Shown here piece by piece: positions 1 to 9,049 of a DNA stretch of 64,000 nucleotides. This DNA is from Legionella sp. (GTDB taxonomy: Bacteria > Pseudomonadota > Gammaproteobacteria > Legionellales > Legionellaceae), in contig JAFKHV010000006.1 in the NCBI GenBank assembly GCA_017306715.1, forward strand, positions 1 through 64,000. The letters run 5' to 3'. The notes beneath the pieces are model-generated. The model searched no databases, was not told the DNA's origin, and worked only from the letters and a program-made list of their open reading frames with translations. The stretch's first letter is position 1; each line of letters starts with the position of its first letter. A program made the position numbers and the translations under genes.

Positions 1-143
1 AAGCGAGCACGAAGGAGTTAATTTATAAAATTAAAGCAACTAATGTCGGTAAATATACAGTGCCCGCTATTTCTGCGACATCCATGTATATACCCAGCAT
101 TCGTGCTCAGGGCGTGCATGAAGAGATTGAGATTCATTCATAA
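1..143 (+). CDS. C-terminal end of an alpha-2-macroglobulin-like protein (partial)
   Basis: The first codon in frame is at base 3 and the stop is TAA at 141-143, so only about 46 C-terminal residues are present. They contain a YKIKATNVGKYTVPAI stretch followed by SMY, which resembles the extreme C-terminus of bacterial alpha-2-macroglobulins (YfaS-type), where a YRxKAxxxGxFxxPP..AExMY pattern closes the receptor-binding-like domain. These large periplasmic lipoproteins trap proteases and often sit beside pbpC. The bulk of the gene lies upstream, so the assignment rests on a short match and could be wrong. A strong hairpin follows directly. Confidence 0.5.
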   Translation, partial: ASTKELIYKIKATNVGKYTVPAISATSMYIPSIRAQGVHEEIEIHS

Positions 144-148
144 ATATC

Positions 149-181
149 AGCACCAACCCTGAAATCTTCAGGGTTGGTGCT
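149..181 (+). terminator. Strong inverted repeat behind the upstream gene
   Basis: A perfect 15-bp inverted repeat (149-163 and 167-181, loop 164-166) begins six bases after the preceding stop codon. There is no run of T behind it, so it is a good hairpin but not a classic Rho-independent terminator. It most likely ends or stabilises the transcript of the upstream gene. Confidence 0.6.
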
Positions 182-489
182 ATGGTACATTTCAGGCTCA
201 TAACAACTGCTCTCTAGACATAAACATTCATTCATTTATTGCCTTCAAACGAAATCTTCTGCGAAAGAAGGTATCCTGCATAAAAGAAATTCTGAATAAA
301 GGACGAAAATTTTAAATTCTTTTGAAATTTAAGGTGGATTTTTTATGCGTAAGTACTTAAGGGAAATTCAAGTTTCCTGGGGGAGTCAATGTTGTCAAAT
401 TATTTTTCATTTAATTGACTTGATTTAAATCCAAATGATTATATAATACTCAATATATTTTATTAATTTTTAAAAAATTAAGGCCTATC
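182..489. other. Intergenic region without a recognisable gene
   Basis: About 300 bases lie between the hairpin and the LRR gene. I see no reading frame of note, no RNA gene and no repeat. The last 70 bases are very AT-rich and contain the promoter-like pair listed separately. The long untranslated stretch before a single effector-like gene is compatible with regulatory sequence, but I recognise no specific operator. Confidence 0.5.
420..447 (+). promoter_or_regulatory. Candidate sigma-70 promoter for the LRR gene
   Basis: A TTGATT box at 420-425 and a perfect TATAAT at 442-447 are separated by 16 bases, 43 bases before the start codon at 490. The surrounding sequence is AT-rich, so chance matches are easy. 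The perfect -10 box is the better half. Confidence 0.5.
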
Positions 490-2469
490 ATGCAAGCCCG
501 CGCTGAAAAATCCCTACACCTTCTTGAATTCGAAAAACCCGAAATAATAACTCAACTAAACGCCAACAACCCTGATCGAACCAATTTAGATCTTCGTGAT
601 TTAGGTCAATACTGGTACACAACAAATACCCTAATAAAATTCCAAGTCCTTGCACAGGTCTTAATAAAAAATACAGTCCTCACCCGATTCAGCTTGGGGG
701 GGGTTAAAATACACCCTAAAGCTGTTGAATACTTGGCAAATGTTTTATTAAAAAATAACACGCTCATTGAGTTAGACTGTTCCGACTGTGAATTTGACAC
801 AAAGGAGCTGCAACATCTGGCTCACTCTCTGCGAACGAATACTAGCCTAAATAAACTTAACTTATCAAACAATGATATTGAAAGTGCGGGCATATCGGTT
901 CTTGCGGATATCCTAAAAAACAACACCGGCCTTACCGAGATTTTGATATATGAAAACAATAAAATCAACGACACAGACATGAAGGTCCTGATGGAGGCAT
1001 TAAAAGACAATTACACCCTGTTAAATTTAGGAAGAGACGAAAAAACCAATCATTCACAGTACCATAAAGTAATTGGTCGCTTTTTGCACCGCAATAAGCT
1101 AATTGCCGATTGCTTAAAACCATTAACAGACAGTCTAATCTCAGGTGATTTGCTAACCGATGCCAAGGTCATCGAAGATTGTCTGCAAGCGCTTTCAAAA
1201 ATATTGCCTCGGCTTCATAAATTACCTGAAAATAGCTATCCGCAAGAAGCTTATCGCGTACTTACCTATTTAAAACAGCAATCGGCGCCATCAGATAAAG
1301 ATGGGCTTAAGGTATTACCCTATCTTTCACATCCGTTTAAACATCGTCCCTTTCAAATGCTTGTTGACCAAAAGTTAGTTATGCTATTAGTTACCGGAAC
1401 GTTAAGCGATGACTTACAAGAATACAATGTAGCCCGTGAGGAGCGGTTATTAACCCTGGGTCTCCTACACGATAGTCTGCATAAATTGGAGATGAAAACT
1501 TTTGCGACCATGGCCTTGTTCAATCTTCTGCACCCAGACCAGGTGTATACCATGCAAGCGCACGAAGTTTTTGATACGCGTACGGTTTTATTGTCTGAAC
1601 ATGAATTACGACAATTAGTTCAAAGCGCATTAGCTACTCCATCAAAGAAAGGCGAAACTGTATTACTCGAACAGTTGTTGAATGCCCCACGAGATCTGGT
1701 AGGACTTCTAACCGCAGCTTGTAGTTCACCGGCATTCTTGAACACACTTAAAATTAAATACCCCCAAGCGCAAGCGGTGACCACCATTGCCCATTGCTTG
1801 TGGGCCAACCATAATCAAAGTCCCTTAACCCTCGCAATCCCTAACGAACCTCAGTGGCAACCTGATGCCGGTGTAGCCTTAGAATTAGAGTTAACAATTG
1901 AGCACTTTATAACCGAGCTGAAAGCTTCTTTAGCTTCGGCTTTGCGAGCGATTCCAGTGCCTGCACCTGATGACGAAAGTGATTTTGATTTAGATGAGCC
2001 AGTTTCACCAGTAACTTACACAGAATCGGAGCAAAAGTATTGCGATGATACAGTAGACGCACCAAACCATAACACCCTGATTAGAGAAGAAGTTGATCAT
2101 GACAAGCTGGAGCCGCATGTATTGGGAAATAATTATGCACCACAACCCGAAACGCAGGCCCAGGAAAACGAGCTCCCCACTAATGAAGATCAAGCTTTAA
2201 TTAAATTTCGTGAAGCGTATGCCAGAAAATTATCCGCTGATAAGCGAACGTTTTTTGGGTTCTTTCGTCGCTCAAATCTCAATATTGATAACCCTAATTT
2301 AGGGTTAAACGATATCTTCAGACATGCTTTACATGGTGGAAACCGTAGCCGCAGTGTCTTAATCCAATTGGGTTGGTTGGATAAGCAAGGAAATATTCAA
2401 CCATCTATTCGGGCGCTGCTTCCTTCTAAAGATTCAGTTCAACAGGATTTGAGCTCAAAACAGCGTTAA
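490..2469 (+). CDS. Leucine-rich-repeat protein, probable secreted effector
   Basis: The 659-residue protein has ribonuclease-inhibitor-type leucine-rich repeats at roughly residues 50-185. They are about 28 residues long with the pattern NxxLxxLxLSxNxI followed by a helix (for example LNKLNLSNNDIESAGISVLA). A helical middle region follows, then an acidic linker near 490-570 rich in D, E and P. A compact C-terminal module (about residues 575-645) starts FREAYARKLSADKRTFFGFF and includes RSVLIQLGWL. RI-type LRRs bind proteins, and in Legionella they are typical of Dot/Icm effectors. No signal peptide or membrane segment is visible. The gene stands alone between hairpins. Effector status is inferred from architecture; no enzymatic motif was recognised. 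The C-terminal module may be a Legionella-specific domain, but I cannot name it securely. Confidence 0.6.
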   Translation: MQARAEKSLHLLEFEKPEIITQLNANNPDRTNLDLRDLGQYWYTTNTLIKFQVLAQVLIKNTVLTRFSLGGVKIHPKAVEYLANVLLKNNTLIELDCSDCEFDTKELQHLAHSLRTNTSLNKLNLSNNDIESAGISVLADILKNNTGLTEILIYENNKINDTDMKVLMEALKDNYTLLNLGRDEKTNHSQYHKVIGRFLHRNKLIADCLKPLTDSLISGDLLTDAKVIEDCLQALSKILPRLHKLPENSYPQEAYRVLTYLKQQSAPSDKDGLKVLPYLSHPFKHRPFQMLVDQKLVMLLVTGTLSDDLQEYNVAREERLLTLGLLHDSLHKLEMKTFATMALFNLLHPDQVYTMQAHEVFDTRTVLLSEHELRQLVQSALATPSKKGETVLLEQLLNAPRDLVGLLTAACSSPAFLNTLKIKYPQAQAVTTIAHCLWANHNQSPLTLAIPNEPQWQPDAGVALELELTIEHFITELKASLASALRAIPVPAPDDESDFDLDEPVSPVTYTESEQKYCDDTVDAPNHNTLIREEVDHDKLEPHVLGNNYAPQPETQAQENELPTNEDQALIKFREAYARKLSADKRTFFGFFRRSNLNIDNPNLGLNDIFRHALHGGNRSRSVLIQLGWLDKQGNIQPSIRALLPSKDSVQQDLSSKQR

Positions 2470-2516
2470 CTAAATCAAATACTTTGTCCTGAAACGCTTA
2501 TTTTATACAATGGATT

Positions 2517-2546
2517 TAATGAAAGCCGAAGCAAAGGCTTTCATTA
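2517..2546 (+). terminator. Hairpin after the LRR gene
   Basis: An 11-bp perfect inverted repeat (2517-2527 with 2536-2546, 8-base loop) lies about 50 bases after the LRR stop codon. It lacks a T-run, so it may be a terminator or a transcript-stabilising stem. Confidence 0.45.
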
Positions 2547-2672
2547 GCGTTGTTGAAGATCTATCCAGCTCAAATACTTTTGAACGCAGGAAAGCGGTAT
2601 GTTCCTACTGAATAGATTTTATTTGATCATCAAGATAAAATTAAGACTCATCCGTCATGAGAGGGTTGACCC

Positions 2673-3821
2673 ATGCGTTATTCAGATTTTATAGACCCTG
2701 ACTTTTCGTTGATTTCTTTTTTTAAATTAAATCACAGCTATCGTGTCCGGACGAGCTCCAATTTTATCTATTTTAAACCTCAAGAGTCTCAATATATTAA
2801 AAACATTAATCGCAATTGGAAAGCACGTTTGAGCGTCCATGCAGAGGATTTACATCAGGCTTGGGATATTATTTTACCGCTACTGATTCAAAATAAAATT
2901 CCTTTTAAGGTAGGTCGCGAAGATTACTTTCATACTCAATCTGAGATTCGCAAACAACAATTGGCTGAAACGCAAAGTGAGTATGAAAAATTCCGCAAAC
3001 TTGGGACCTACAGTACAGAATTTCTGTCAGATGAACTAACTTGTATCTCAACGGTAATACTGGCTTTATCCCTCAGCAATTCATGGCTTGTATGTAAATT
3101 TCAACAACTCCTAGCGCGCATCACTTTATTCTTTATCCAGCGGACTTTCAATCCGTACCAGCTAATAAACTATATTGATAAACTCTACAAAAATGCCATT
3201 GAGCTCTGGGAACAAAAGCTTGAGGGAAGCATGCGTTTCAAAACAGGCATGCAGTTTACCTTATACATTACCCCAGGCAGAGAACAAGAATGCCAAGCAT
3301 TATTGGCAAGGATTGAACAGGCATTGATTGATGCTCAGATAAGAGCAGGTGATATTCATCCTACCGATCGTAAAATAGGTATTTACAGTTCAATCCGTCA
3401 TCCTGGTCGCTGGTGGTACCATCCCGCGATTGGGTTAGAAACATATAACCCGGATAACGTCCAGGATCCCTTTGTCTTTTTGCAAACACTTCTGCATGAT
3501 ACGCCGCAGCAAGAACTAAAATTTGCGGATGAATACACACCCGAAGTTCTGCTTCGATTATTAAGAAATACCGACTTACTTTCTCCGGCCCAATTTAATA
3601 CATTAGCAATCCATAAGAAAGTTCTCATCGATTACATTCAAACGCTATCTTCTGAAGAAAGAGCATCCGTGATAAAAGAGAGCCTGGATAAAGGGACCAC
3701 CCTGGGCAAATTCTTTCGGGTTCAACGTGGATTATTTATGCCCAAAAACTCCCGAGGTACATTGAAAATGTTGCATGACATGGAGGCCAGGACAAACACC
3801 GTCTCTTCTGCAATTACTTAA
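2673..3821 (+). CDS. SpvC/OspF-like phosphothreonine-lyase-family protein, effector candidate
   Basis: The 382-residue protein shows the ordered motifs of the SpvC/OspF/HopAI1 family, which removes phosphate from MAP-kinase threonine by beta-elimination. From memory of SpvC, the matches are K50-A-R52-L-S-V (SpvC K104-F-H106-I-S-V), FKV with K79 (SpvC WKV, K136, the general base), RFKTGMQFTLYI with R188 and Y198 (SpvC ARVSLGAQFTLYI), DIHP at 227-230, and R242/R246 (SpvC R213/R220). The general-acid histidine is replaced by R52. About 100 residues, partly hydrophobic (122-155), are inserted between K79 and R188, and a helical extension of about 110 residues follows the core. A GAGAGGG ribosome site lies 7 bases before the ATG. 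Family membership is inferred by eye; catalytic activity is uncertain. Confidence 0.6.
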   Translation: MRYSDFIDPDFSLISFFKLNHSYRVRTSSNFIYFKPQESQYIKNINRNWKARLSVHAEDLHQAWDIILPLLIQNKIPFKVGREDYFHTQSEIRKQQLAETQSEYEKFRKLGTYSTEFLSDELTCISTVILALSLSNSWLVCKFQQLLARITLFFIQRTFNPYQLINYIDKLYKNAIELWEQKLEGSMRFKTGMQFTLYITPGREQECQALLARIEQALIDAQIRAGDIHPTDRKIGIYSSIRHPGRWWYHPAIGLETYNPDNVQDPFVFLQTLLHDTPQQELKFADEYTPEVLLRLLRNTDLLSPAQFNTLAIHKKVLIDYIQTLSSEERASVIKESLDKGTTLGKFFRVQRGLFMPKNSRGTLKMLHDMEARTNTVSSAIT

Positions 3822-3955
3822 TAGATAGTTTGGGTCGACACCTTCTTAAAAAATCAGCTAACGTCCCTAAAACTTTTATATAGTGTCATCTCTAAAATAA
3901 TGCAGTGACGATATCTAAATACAATCAATAATTCCCAAGCGAACTATCTCCTGGA

Positions 3956-5953
3956 TTATTTTTTATACTTAAGTTCATCCTGTGCATCTGTCTTTATAGT
4001 CGTTAACAAGCCTTCTTCCAGAAAAACCTGAATCGATGAACTAATATCAAACACGCCAGACCCTGCAAGCCGTTTAGCCATGTACGACAAAAAATCTGCA
4101 TTTTGATATACTCGATTTAAAAAATCAAAAAGAGCAGAGCTTAATGTCGAATAATTAATAATTGGTTTTTTAATATGAGACCGCATATGCGTCAAGCAGT
4201 TGTGAATATGCTCTAAATCATATGCGGGAAAAGAACTCCAATTTATGGTTAAAGCACGCGGGTATAAAAACCCTTGAATCAATTGCGCGGGCGCTAATTG
4301 ATTTCTAGTTGTTAGCCAAAATAAATGATGTGAATGAATGTTCTGAATTCCAGCTTGACTGGTTAATTTTTCATTTTCTATGAGTTTAATAACCTCACCA
4401 AAGAAATAACGAAAATTAACTAAAGGTTGCCACATAGGACAGCTTATTTCCAAGTATGAAATTATTTCTGATACAGATTGACTTAAGCTCAGTAAAAGAA
4501 ACTTCTGTTGCTTACGTCGAACACTCGTGCTTTTTCGCAATTCATGTTTCGTGGGGATTATCACATCGCCTACCCTGGGGGCATTACCGATTCTTTTCGG
4601 CCCCCTTGCCTGCAAGGCCAATATATTTTGCATCGGGAGGGCACGGATGTAATCCCCGTAATTTTGCCGCCCTTTGATTAGAGGTAAGAGAAAAAAAGCA
4701 CTTAAATAAATTAAAAGTACAGTGGCTGGAGCGAGAAGAAATGCCAAAATAAAAAAAAGTAATTTGCGGGATGAGGATGTATTTGTTTGCCGAGCCTCTC
4801 GGAAACACATTTTAAACATACGAACTGAGTTCTTAGGCGATGCAATGTTATTGAACGAATCAGCGAAGCGATCCGCAATTAGTTTAAAGGATTTCCCCTC
4901 CTTATGTAATTGCTTTGCGGCATGTACCATGGGCGCAACAGCACCGCATAGACCGTAGAGAATTATTTGTTGACCTCGTTCCTGAAAAAAATGGGCAACA
5001 GCAAGGATGTCTTGACTCAGGTTCTCAACAGTTGTTGGCATGGTCTGAGTTCGCAAGGATTTATCGCGAGTCTTTAAAAAAAAGACATCCGCATTGAATA
5101 AATTATTATAAGCCGAGGCGTTTAAAAAAATATACGGGTGTTCCGGTACCATCTGGTTAAATAAGTAGAGAACAACAGAACCTTTTTTGTTTTTTTCTTT
5201 TTTAAATAAGTAACCATCTAATAACTCCCCCAACTCATTGGGAATAAATAAATGCTTTATTTGCATGTGATTATAATAATGAGGAAATAGTGCATGCACT
5301 TCTCGTGGACCAAAAACAATCTTCATAGCAAAGGACGCAAGTGTATTATGCAATGGTAAAAATTTTATCGGTAAATGAATTGAATACATTTTTAACAATG
5401 CCAATTCCTGTAAACATTGATTACAGGCAGCGCTAATTTCTGCAGACATTGACAAAGTTTTTTGTAGCTTAAAAAGCTCTCCCTGCCACAATGATTGTAC
5501 CGTCTCAGGACTCTCTGAATAGAGCGGATAAAATTCATTAACATGGAACAACAATTTTTTCACAGAATTTTTAATGATAAGCGCAGTTTCAGGGTGGTTA
5601 TTAGTCATCAGTCGCATTTGATTTTCGAGGAAGAGAATACAATGATACAAAACAATTAAAAGCGGATATTTGATAACATCAATTTCGTTCAATCTTAAAA
5701 ATGAACCGAGAAGCCATGCCAAACTAAACCGGTACTGGTCCTCTTTAGTTCCTTGCTTTTGGTTCAGATTATTTAACAACCAGTTTCGTGCTTTAGGAGC
5801 ATGTAAAGCACGAATTATATCTTCTTTTTTCGCCAACAAAATGAGTATTTCCGCAATAAAAAACGCAGGATAATTTTTTAAAAGATTGAAGTCAATGCGA
5901 CTTGAATACGAAGCTTCCCATACGGAGTCTGTAGGTACATTATTCTTCTTCAA
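3956..5953 (-). CDS. SidB-like alpha/beta-hydrolase-fold protein, effector candidate
   Basis: A mostly helical N-terminal half is followed by what looks like an alpha/beta-hydrolase core. A beta strand runs into a nucleophile elbow, ILYGLCGAVAP, preceded by NLSQDILAVAHFFQERGQ, as in SidB/SdbA-type Legionella lipases where a GxSxG lies at this spot. Here the presumed nucleophile is Cys. A hydrophobic segment (FFILAFLLAPATVLLIYLSAFFLL) follows about 80 residues later. The frame is open back to an ATG at 6085, but that extension runs antisense-free through the end of the CorC gene and looks like a frame shadow. The nearest in-frame start after it is TTG at 5951-5953, overlapping the CorC stop by 14 bases and giving 665 residues. 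The start is therefore uncertain. The family call is moderate and function is unproven. Confidence 0.5.
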   Translation of the reverse strand: MKKNNVPTDSVWEASYSSRIDFNLLKNYPAFFIAEILILLAKKEDIIRALHAPKARNWLLNNLNQKQGTKEDQYRFSLAWLLGSFLRLNEIDVIKYPLLIVLYHCILFLENQMRLMTNNHPETALIIKNSVKKLLFHVNEFYPLYSESPETVQSLWQGELFKLQKTLSMSAEISAACNQCLQELALLKMYSIHLPIKFLPLHNTLASFAMKIVFGPREVHALFPHYYNHMQIKHLFIPNELGELLDGYLFKKEKNKKGSVVLYLFNQMVPEHPYIFLNASAYNNLFNADVFFLKTRDKSLRTQTMPTTVENLSQDILAVAHFFQERGQQIILYGLCGAVAPMVHAAKQLHKEGKSFKLIADRFADSFNNIASPKNSVRMFKMCFREARQTNTSSSRKLLFFILAFLLAPATVLLIYLSAFFLLPLIKGRQNYGDYIRALPMQNILALQARGPKRIGNAPRVGDVIIPTKHELRKSTSVRRKQQKFLLLSLSQSVSEIISYLEISCPMWQPLVNFRYFFGEVIKLIENEKLTSQAGIQNIHSHHLFWLTTRNQLAPAQLIQGFLYPRALTINWSSFPAYDLEHIHNCLTHMRSHIKKPIINYSTLSSALFDFLNRVYQNADFLSYMAKRLAGSGVFDISSSIQVFLEEGLLTTIKTDAQDELKYKK

Positions 5954-7256
5954 TCGCTTTAGGGTGTATAACAAGCTGCAATACACGAGATTTACGCGCT
6001 TTAGTGATTTTTGCACTAAAATCTGGAAAATCAAGAAGCTCACCCTCTTTGGGAACGCGATTAAGACGATGCAAAAGAAGCCCATTGACCGTATTCAGTT
6101 CCTCCTCCTCCTCGTTCAAATGCAAATCATAATTTAATGCTTGCTCTAATGCATACAAAGTACAATTACCATGGGCCGTTATGGATCCATCCTTATTTAC
6201 CGACCAATCAACCTCGGTGCGATGAAATTCATCCTTAATCCGCCCAATAAGTACTTGCAACAAATTATCGAGTGTAATAAATCCAAGTACCGTGTTACGC
6301 CCACTGTAGACTAAAGCGAAATGAGGTAATCCCTGGCGGAACTGTTGCAAAAGATCAAGTGCGGGCAAATTTTTAGGAACCTTTAATGCTGGTCTGATGA
6401 TTGAACGTATCTCTTGCTCTCGTTCCTTATAAACCAAAGGAAATAAATCCTTCACATGAATAATTCCGATAATGTCATTGACCTCAGGATCATAAACCGG
6501 ATAGCGGCTGTATCGGTGCGTAAAAATATGTTCGATTATTTCACGAGGCGGCTTTGAAATATCAATCTCAATCATTTCCTCGTTATGACGCATGACCTCA
6601 GTTACCTCAAGTTCAGCTAAATCGAGCGTATGTGCAATAATTTCCATTTCCTCTTTAGTCAATTCACCATGTAAATGACTGGCACCCAAAAGCAATTTTA
6701 ACTCCTCTGCCGTGTACGAATGCTCTTTTGTTGCACTTTCATGCAAACCGCATAAATACAGTAAATAGTTAGAGCAGTTGTTCAGAAGCCAGATGGCCGG
6801 ATACATAATCCAGTAAAAACCATAGAGTGGAATGGAAGTCCAAATTGAAATTTTTTCCGCTTGACGGATGGCTAAAGATTTAGGCATCAACTCGCCAACA
6901 ACAATATGCAGGATTGAAATAACAGTAAATGCAGTAACAAAAGAAATTACGGTGATCAATTGTTCTGATTGGATATGAAATAGAGAAAGTAATTGCGTAA
7001 TGATTCCAGCAAAAGCAGGCTCTCCAATCCACCCAAGTCCTAACGAAGCAATAGTAATCCCTAACTGACACACCGAAAGATAGGCATCTAAATTATTTTG
7101 CATATGCGAGAGTACTTTACCTTTCAGACCATACTGCGCTTTAATGGTTTCAACACGTGTTGGACGCAAGCGTACCATAGCAAATTCAGCAGCCACGAAA
7201 AATGCATTTAATAAAACAAGTGCCAATGCCGCGATAATAAAAAAAAGATGATTCAA
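5940..7256 (-). CDS. HlyC/CorC-family membrane protein (DUF21-CBS-CorC_HlyC)
   Basis: The 438-residue protein has the standard order of this family. An N-terminal DUF21 (CNNM) transmembrane domain occupies about 1-200 (FFIIAALALVLLNAFFVAAEFAMVR is the first helix, with the typical AEFA). A pair of CBS domains follows at about 210-335, including RYPVYDPEVNDIIGIIHVKDL. A C-terminal CorC_HlyC domain begins DEFHRTEVDWSVNKDGS and runs to about 430. Relatives are magnesium/cobalt transporters or efflux regulators of the inner membrane; the older name hemolysin is misleading. The CBS pair normally binds adenine nucleotides. The gene lies just downstream of topoisomerase IB on the same strand (20-base gap). 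Its substrate cannot be read from the sequence. Confidence 0.9.
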   Translation of the reverse strand: MNHLFFIIAALALVLLNAFFVAAEFAMVRLRPTRVETIKAQYGLKGKVLSHMQNNLDAYLSVCQLGITIASLGLGWIGEPAFAGIITQLLSLFHIQSEQLITVISFVTAFTVISILHIVVGELMPKSLAIRQAEKISIWTSIPLYGFYWIMYPAIWLLNNCSNYLLYLCGLHESATKEHSYTAEELKLLLGASHLHGELTKEEMEIIAHTLDLAELEVTEVMRHNEEMIEIDISKPPREIIEHIFTHRYSRYPVYDPEVNDIIGIIHVKDLFPLVYKEREQEIRSIIRPALKVPKNLPALDLLQQFRQGLPHFALVYSGRNTVLGFITLDNLLQVLIGRIKDEFHRTEVDWSVNKDGSITAHGNCTLYALEQALNYDLHLNEEEEELNTVNGLLLHRLNRVPKEGELLDFPDFSAKITKARKSRVLQLVIHPKAIEEE

Positions 7257-7275
7257 AATGATTCCCGTTTAACTT

Positions 7276-8364
7276 TTATTCTTTATAGATGCATTCCAAC
7301 CACAGTAACAGCAATTTCTCTACATCCCCTTTTTTCAGATGATGTTTGTTTTTTCGGTGCCATTGCTTCAATGACCCATTTTGCAAACACTGCAGCAGTT
7401 CAGGGTGTACATAACTACTCTTACAAATTGCCGGAGTATGCCCTAATAAGGTGGCGACCTCGACCAAAATCGAACGTAATTGCTTTAAAGTAACCTTTTT
7501 CGAGCCTACGAGTAAGAGCATACGTTTAAAATACTCGCGGGTGGCAATCCAGGTACGAAAATCTTTGGCGGTAAAATGATTGTCATCAATGGTATCCAAA
7601 AACTCATTAATGTCATTCGAAGTAATGACCGTAAGCTCTTGATTTTCGTTATAATACTTAAAAATCTCTCGCCCCGGTAATTTTTCGCACTCTTGCAATA
7701 TCTTTAGAATATAAGGGTCCTCGATCGGTAGGTTCCAAGGATGTTTATTTTTACCTAAAAATTTAAGATAAAACTGCTTTTTATCGCGATAAATGTGCGT
7801 TTTACGTAAGGTCGTAATGCCGTAGGTCTTATTCGTCTTGGCATAATTGATATTACCCACCCGTACGGAATATTTATCAATAAAAAATAGAACCACACAG
7901 ATAATTTGTACTTTGGTCAGTTGTGGGGGCTGTTGCACCTCATCTTGAATAATTTTGCGAATTTTTGCTAAGGCTCTGCCGAAATGCAATAAGGATTTAA
8001 ATTTTTGATCCTGCCTTTCTTTAACCCAATGCGGATGGTAGACGTATTGTTTGCGATTTTTTATATCGCGGCCAATGGCTTGAATATGGCCATTGGGATT
8101 GGGGCAAATCCATACTTTGTTATATGCCGGGGGGATACCTAAACCACGAATACGCTGGAGAATCTTCTCGTCCGTTATTTTTTTGTTTTTTTCATCGAAA
8201 TAGACAAATCCCCTGCCAACTTTTTGGCGTCGATAACCCCTACCGGTGTTTTTAATGTATTCGACACGAGGACTCTCTTCTTGATCCTGATCCAGGGCTT
8301 CTTTGAGCGCTAAGGCTGCTTTTGTTTTTTTTCCCATATCCCTTCTCGCTTCCTGATTGATCAT
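7276..8364 (-). CDS. DNA topoisomerase IB (poxvirus/bacterial type)
   Basis: The 362-residue protein matches bacterial type IB topoisomerases throughout. The N-terminal domain contains RIRGLGIPPAYNKVWICP and GHIQAIGRDIKNRKQYVYHP. The catalytic domain has VRVGN (R168), a basic LKFLGKNKH loop, KDFRTW (R270) and the active-site tyrosine in KSSYVHP (Y318). The enzyme nicks one strand through a 3'-phosphotyrosyl link and relaxes positive and negative supercoils without ATP. The length is normal for the family. A second in-frame ATG at 8337 (residue 10) is an alternative start. It lies immediately upstream of the CorC-like gene and diverges from the PfpI-like gene at 8450. Confidence 0.93.
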   Translation of the reverse strand: MINQEARRDMGKKTKAALALKEALDQDQEESPRVEYIKNTGRGYRRQKVGRGFVYFDEKNKKITDEKILQRIRGLGIPPAYNKVWICPNPNGHIQAIGRDIKNRKQYVYHPHWVKERQDQKFKSLLHFGRALAKIRKIIQDEVQQPPQLTKVQIICVVLFFIDKYSVRVGNINYAKTNKTYGITTLRKTHIYRDKKQFYLKFLGKNKHPWNLPIEDPYILKILQECEKLPGREIFKYYNENQELTVITSNDINEFLDTIDDNHFTAKDFRTWIATREYFKRMLLLVGSKKVTLKQLRSILVEVATLLGHTPAICKSSYVHPELLQCLQNGSLKQWHRKNKHHLKKGDVEKLLLLWLECIYKE

Positions 8365-8449
8365 TATGAATCACTCTGTATGGTTTGACACAAAAATGAA
8401 CATTGTCTATCCTCTACATTAGCTTAGTGTAGCTCAAGGAGGAGAAAGA

Positions 8450-8989
8450 ATGAATCATTCACCGCATGGAAAACGAGTAGCAATTCTCGTGGCAAACGGC
8501 TTTGAACAAGTCGAAATGACCAAACCTCGTCAAGCTCTGGAGCAAGCAGGCTTCGCAACAACGCTGGTATCACCCGAAACCGATAAGGTCAAAGGTTGGA
8601 ACTCTACCCAATGGGGTGAGGAATTCCCGGTCGATCTTGTTTTAAAAGACGCAGATGCCAATCAATTCGATACTCTCCTTCTTCCTGGAGGTGTAATCAA
8701 TCCTGACGCACTGCGGATTAATGATCAGGCACTAAAGTTTATTAAAGATTTTCATGAACAAAAGAAACCCATCGCAGCAATTTGCCATGCTCCATGGCTC
8801 TTCATTAATACCGGCATTGCACAAGGCTTGCGCTTGACCTCTTGGGCATCCGTCAAAACAGATTTGGTTAATGCAGGAGCGCAGTGGCTGGATCAGGAAA
8901 CCGTCATCGATGGGCATATTTTAACGAGCCGTAAACCCGATGATATCCCGGCTTTTAATAAAGCGATGGTCCAATTATTTTCTAATTAA
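8450..8989 (+). CDS. DJ-1/PfpI-family protein (type 1 glutamine amidotransferase-like)
   Basis: The 179-residue protein has the PfpI/YhbO layout: VAILVANGFEQVEM with the conserved Glu (E19), LLLPGGVINPD, and the nucleophile elbow AICHAPWLFINTG (C112-H113), ending in HILTSRKPDDIPAF. Relatives act as stress-response chaperones, deglycases or proteases of small substrates, and the exact activity is disputed. The start is well supported by an AAGGAGGAG ribosome site a few bases upstream. It is divergently oriented to topoisomerase IB. No partner gene is apparent. Confidence 0.92.
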   Translation: MNHSPHGKRVAILVANGFEQVEMTKPRQALEQAGFATTLVSPETDKVKGWNSTQWGEEFPVDLVLKDADANQFDTLLLPGGVINPDALRINDQALKFIKDFHEQKKPIAAICHAPWLFINTGIAQGLRLTSWASVKTDLVNAGAQWLDQETVIDGHILTSRKPDDIPAFNKAMVQLFSN

Positions 8990-9049
8990 GTTTACATAAT
9001 GCTTTAATTGTAATAATATGTGACAAAGTGTATTTTTAATGGGTTATTT

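Noticed and set aside
4584..5097. Several short open frames on both strands within the SidB-like gene
   Set aside because: They are shadows; none has a ribosome site or recognisable product, and they overlap the continuous 665-codon frame.
5954..6085. N-terminal extension of the SidB-like frame to an ATG at 6085
   Set aside because: This stretch is the shadow of the CorC C-terminus in another frame. The CorC domain is conserved to its end, so the extension is unlikely to be translated.
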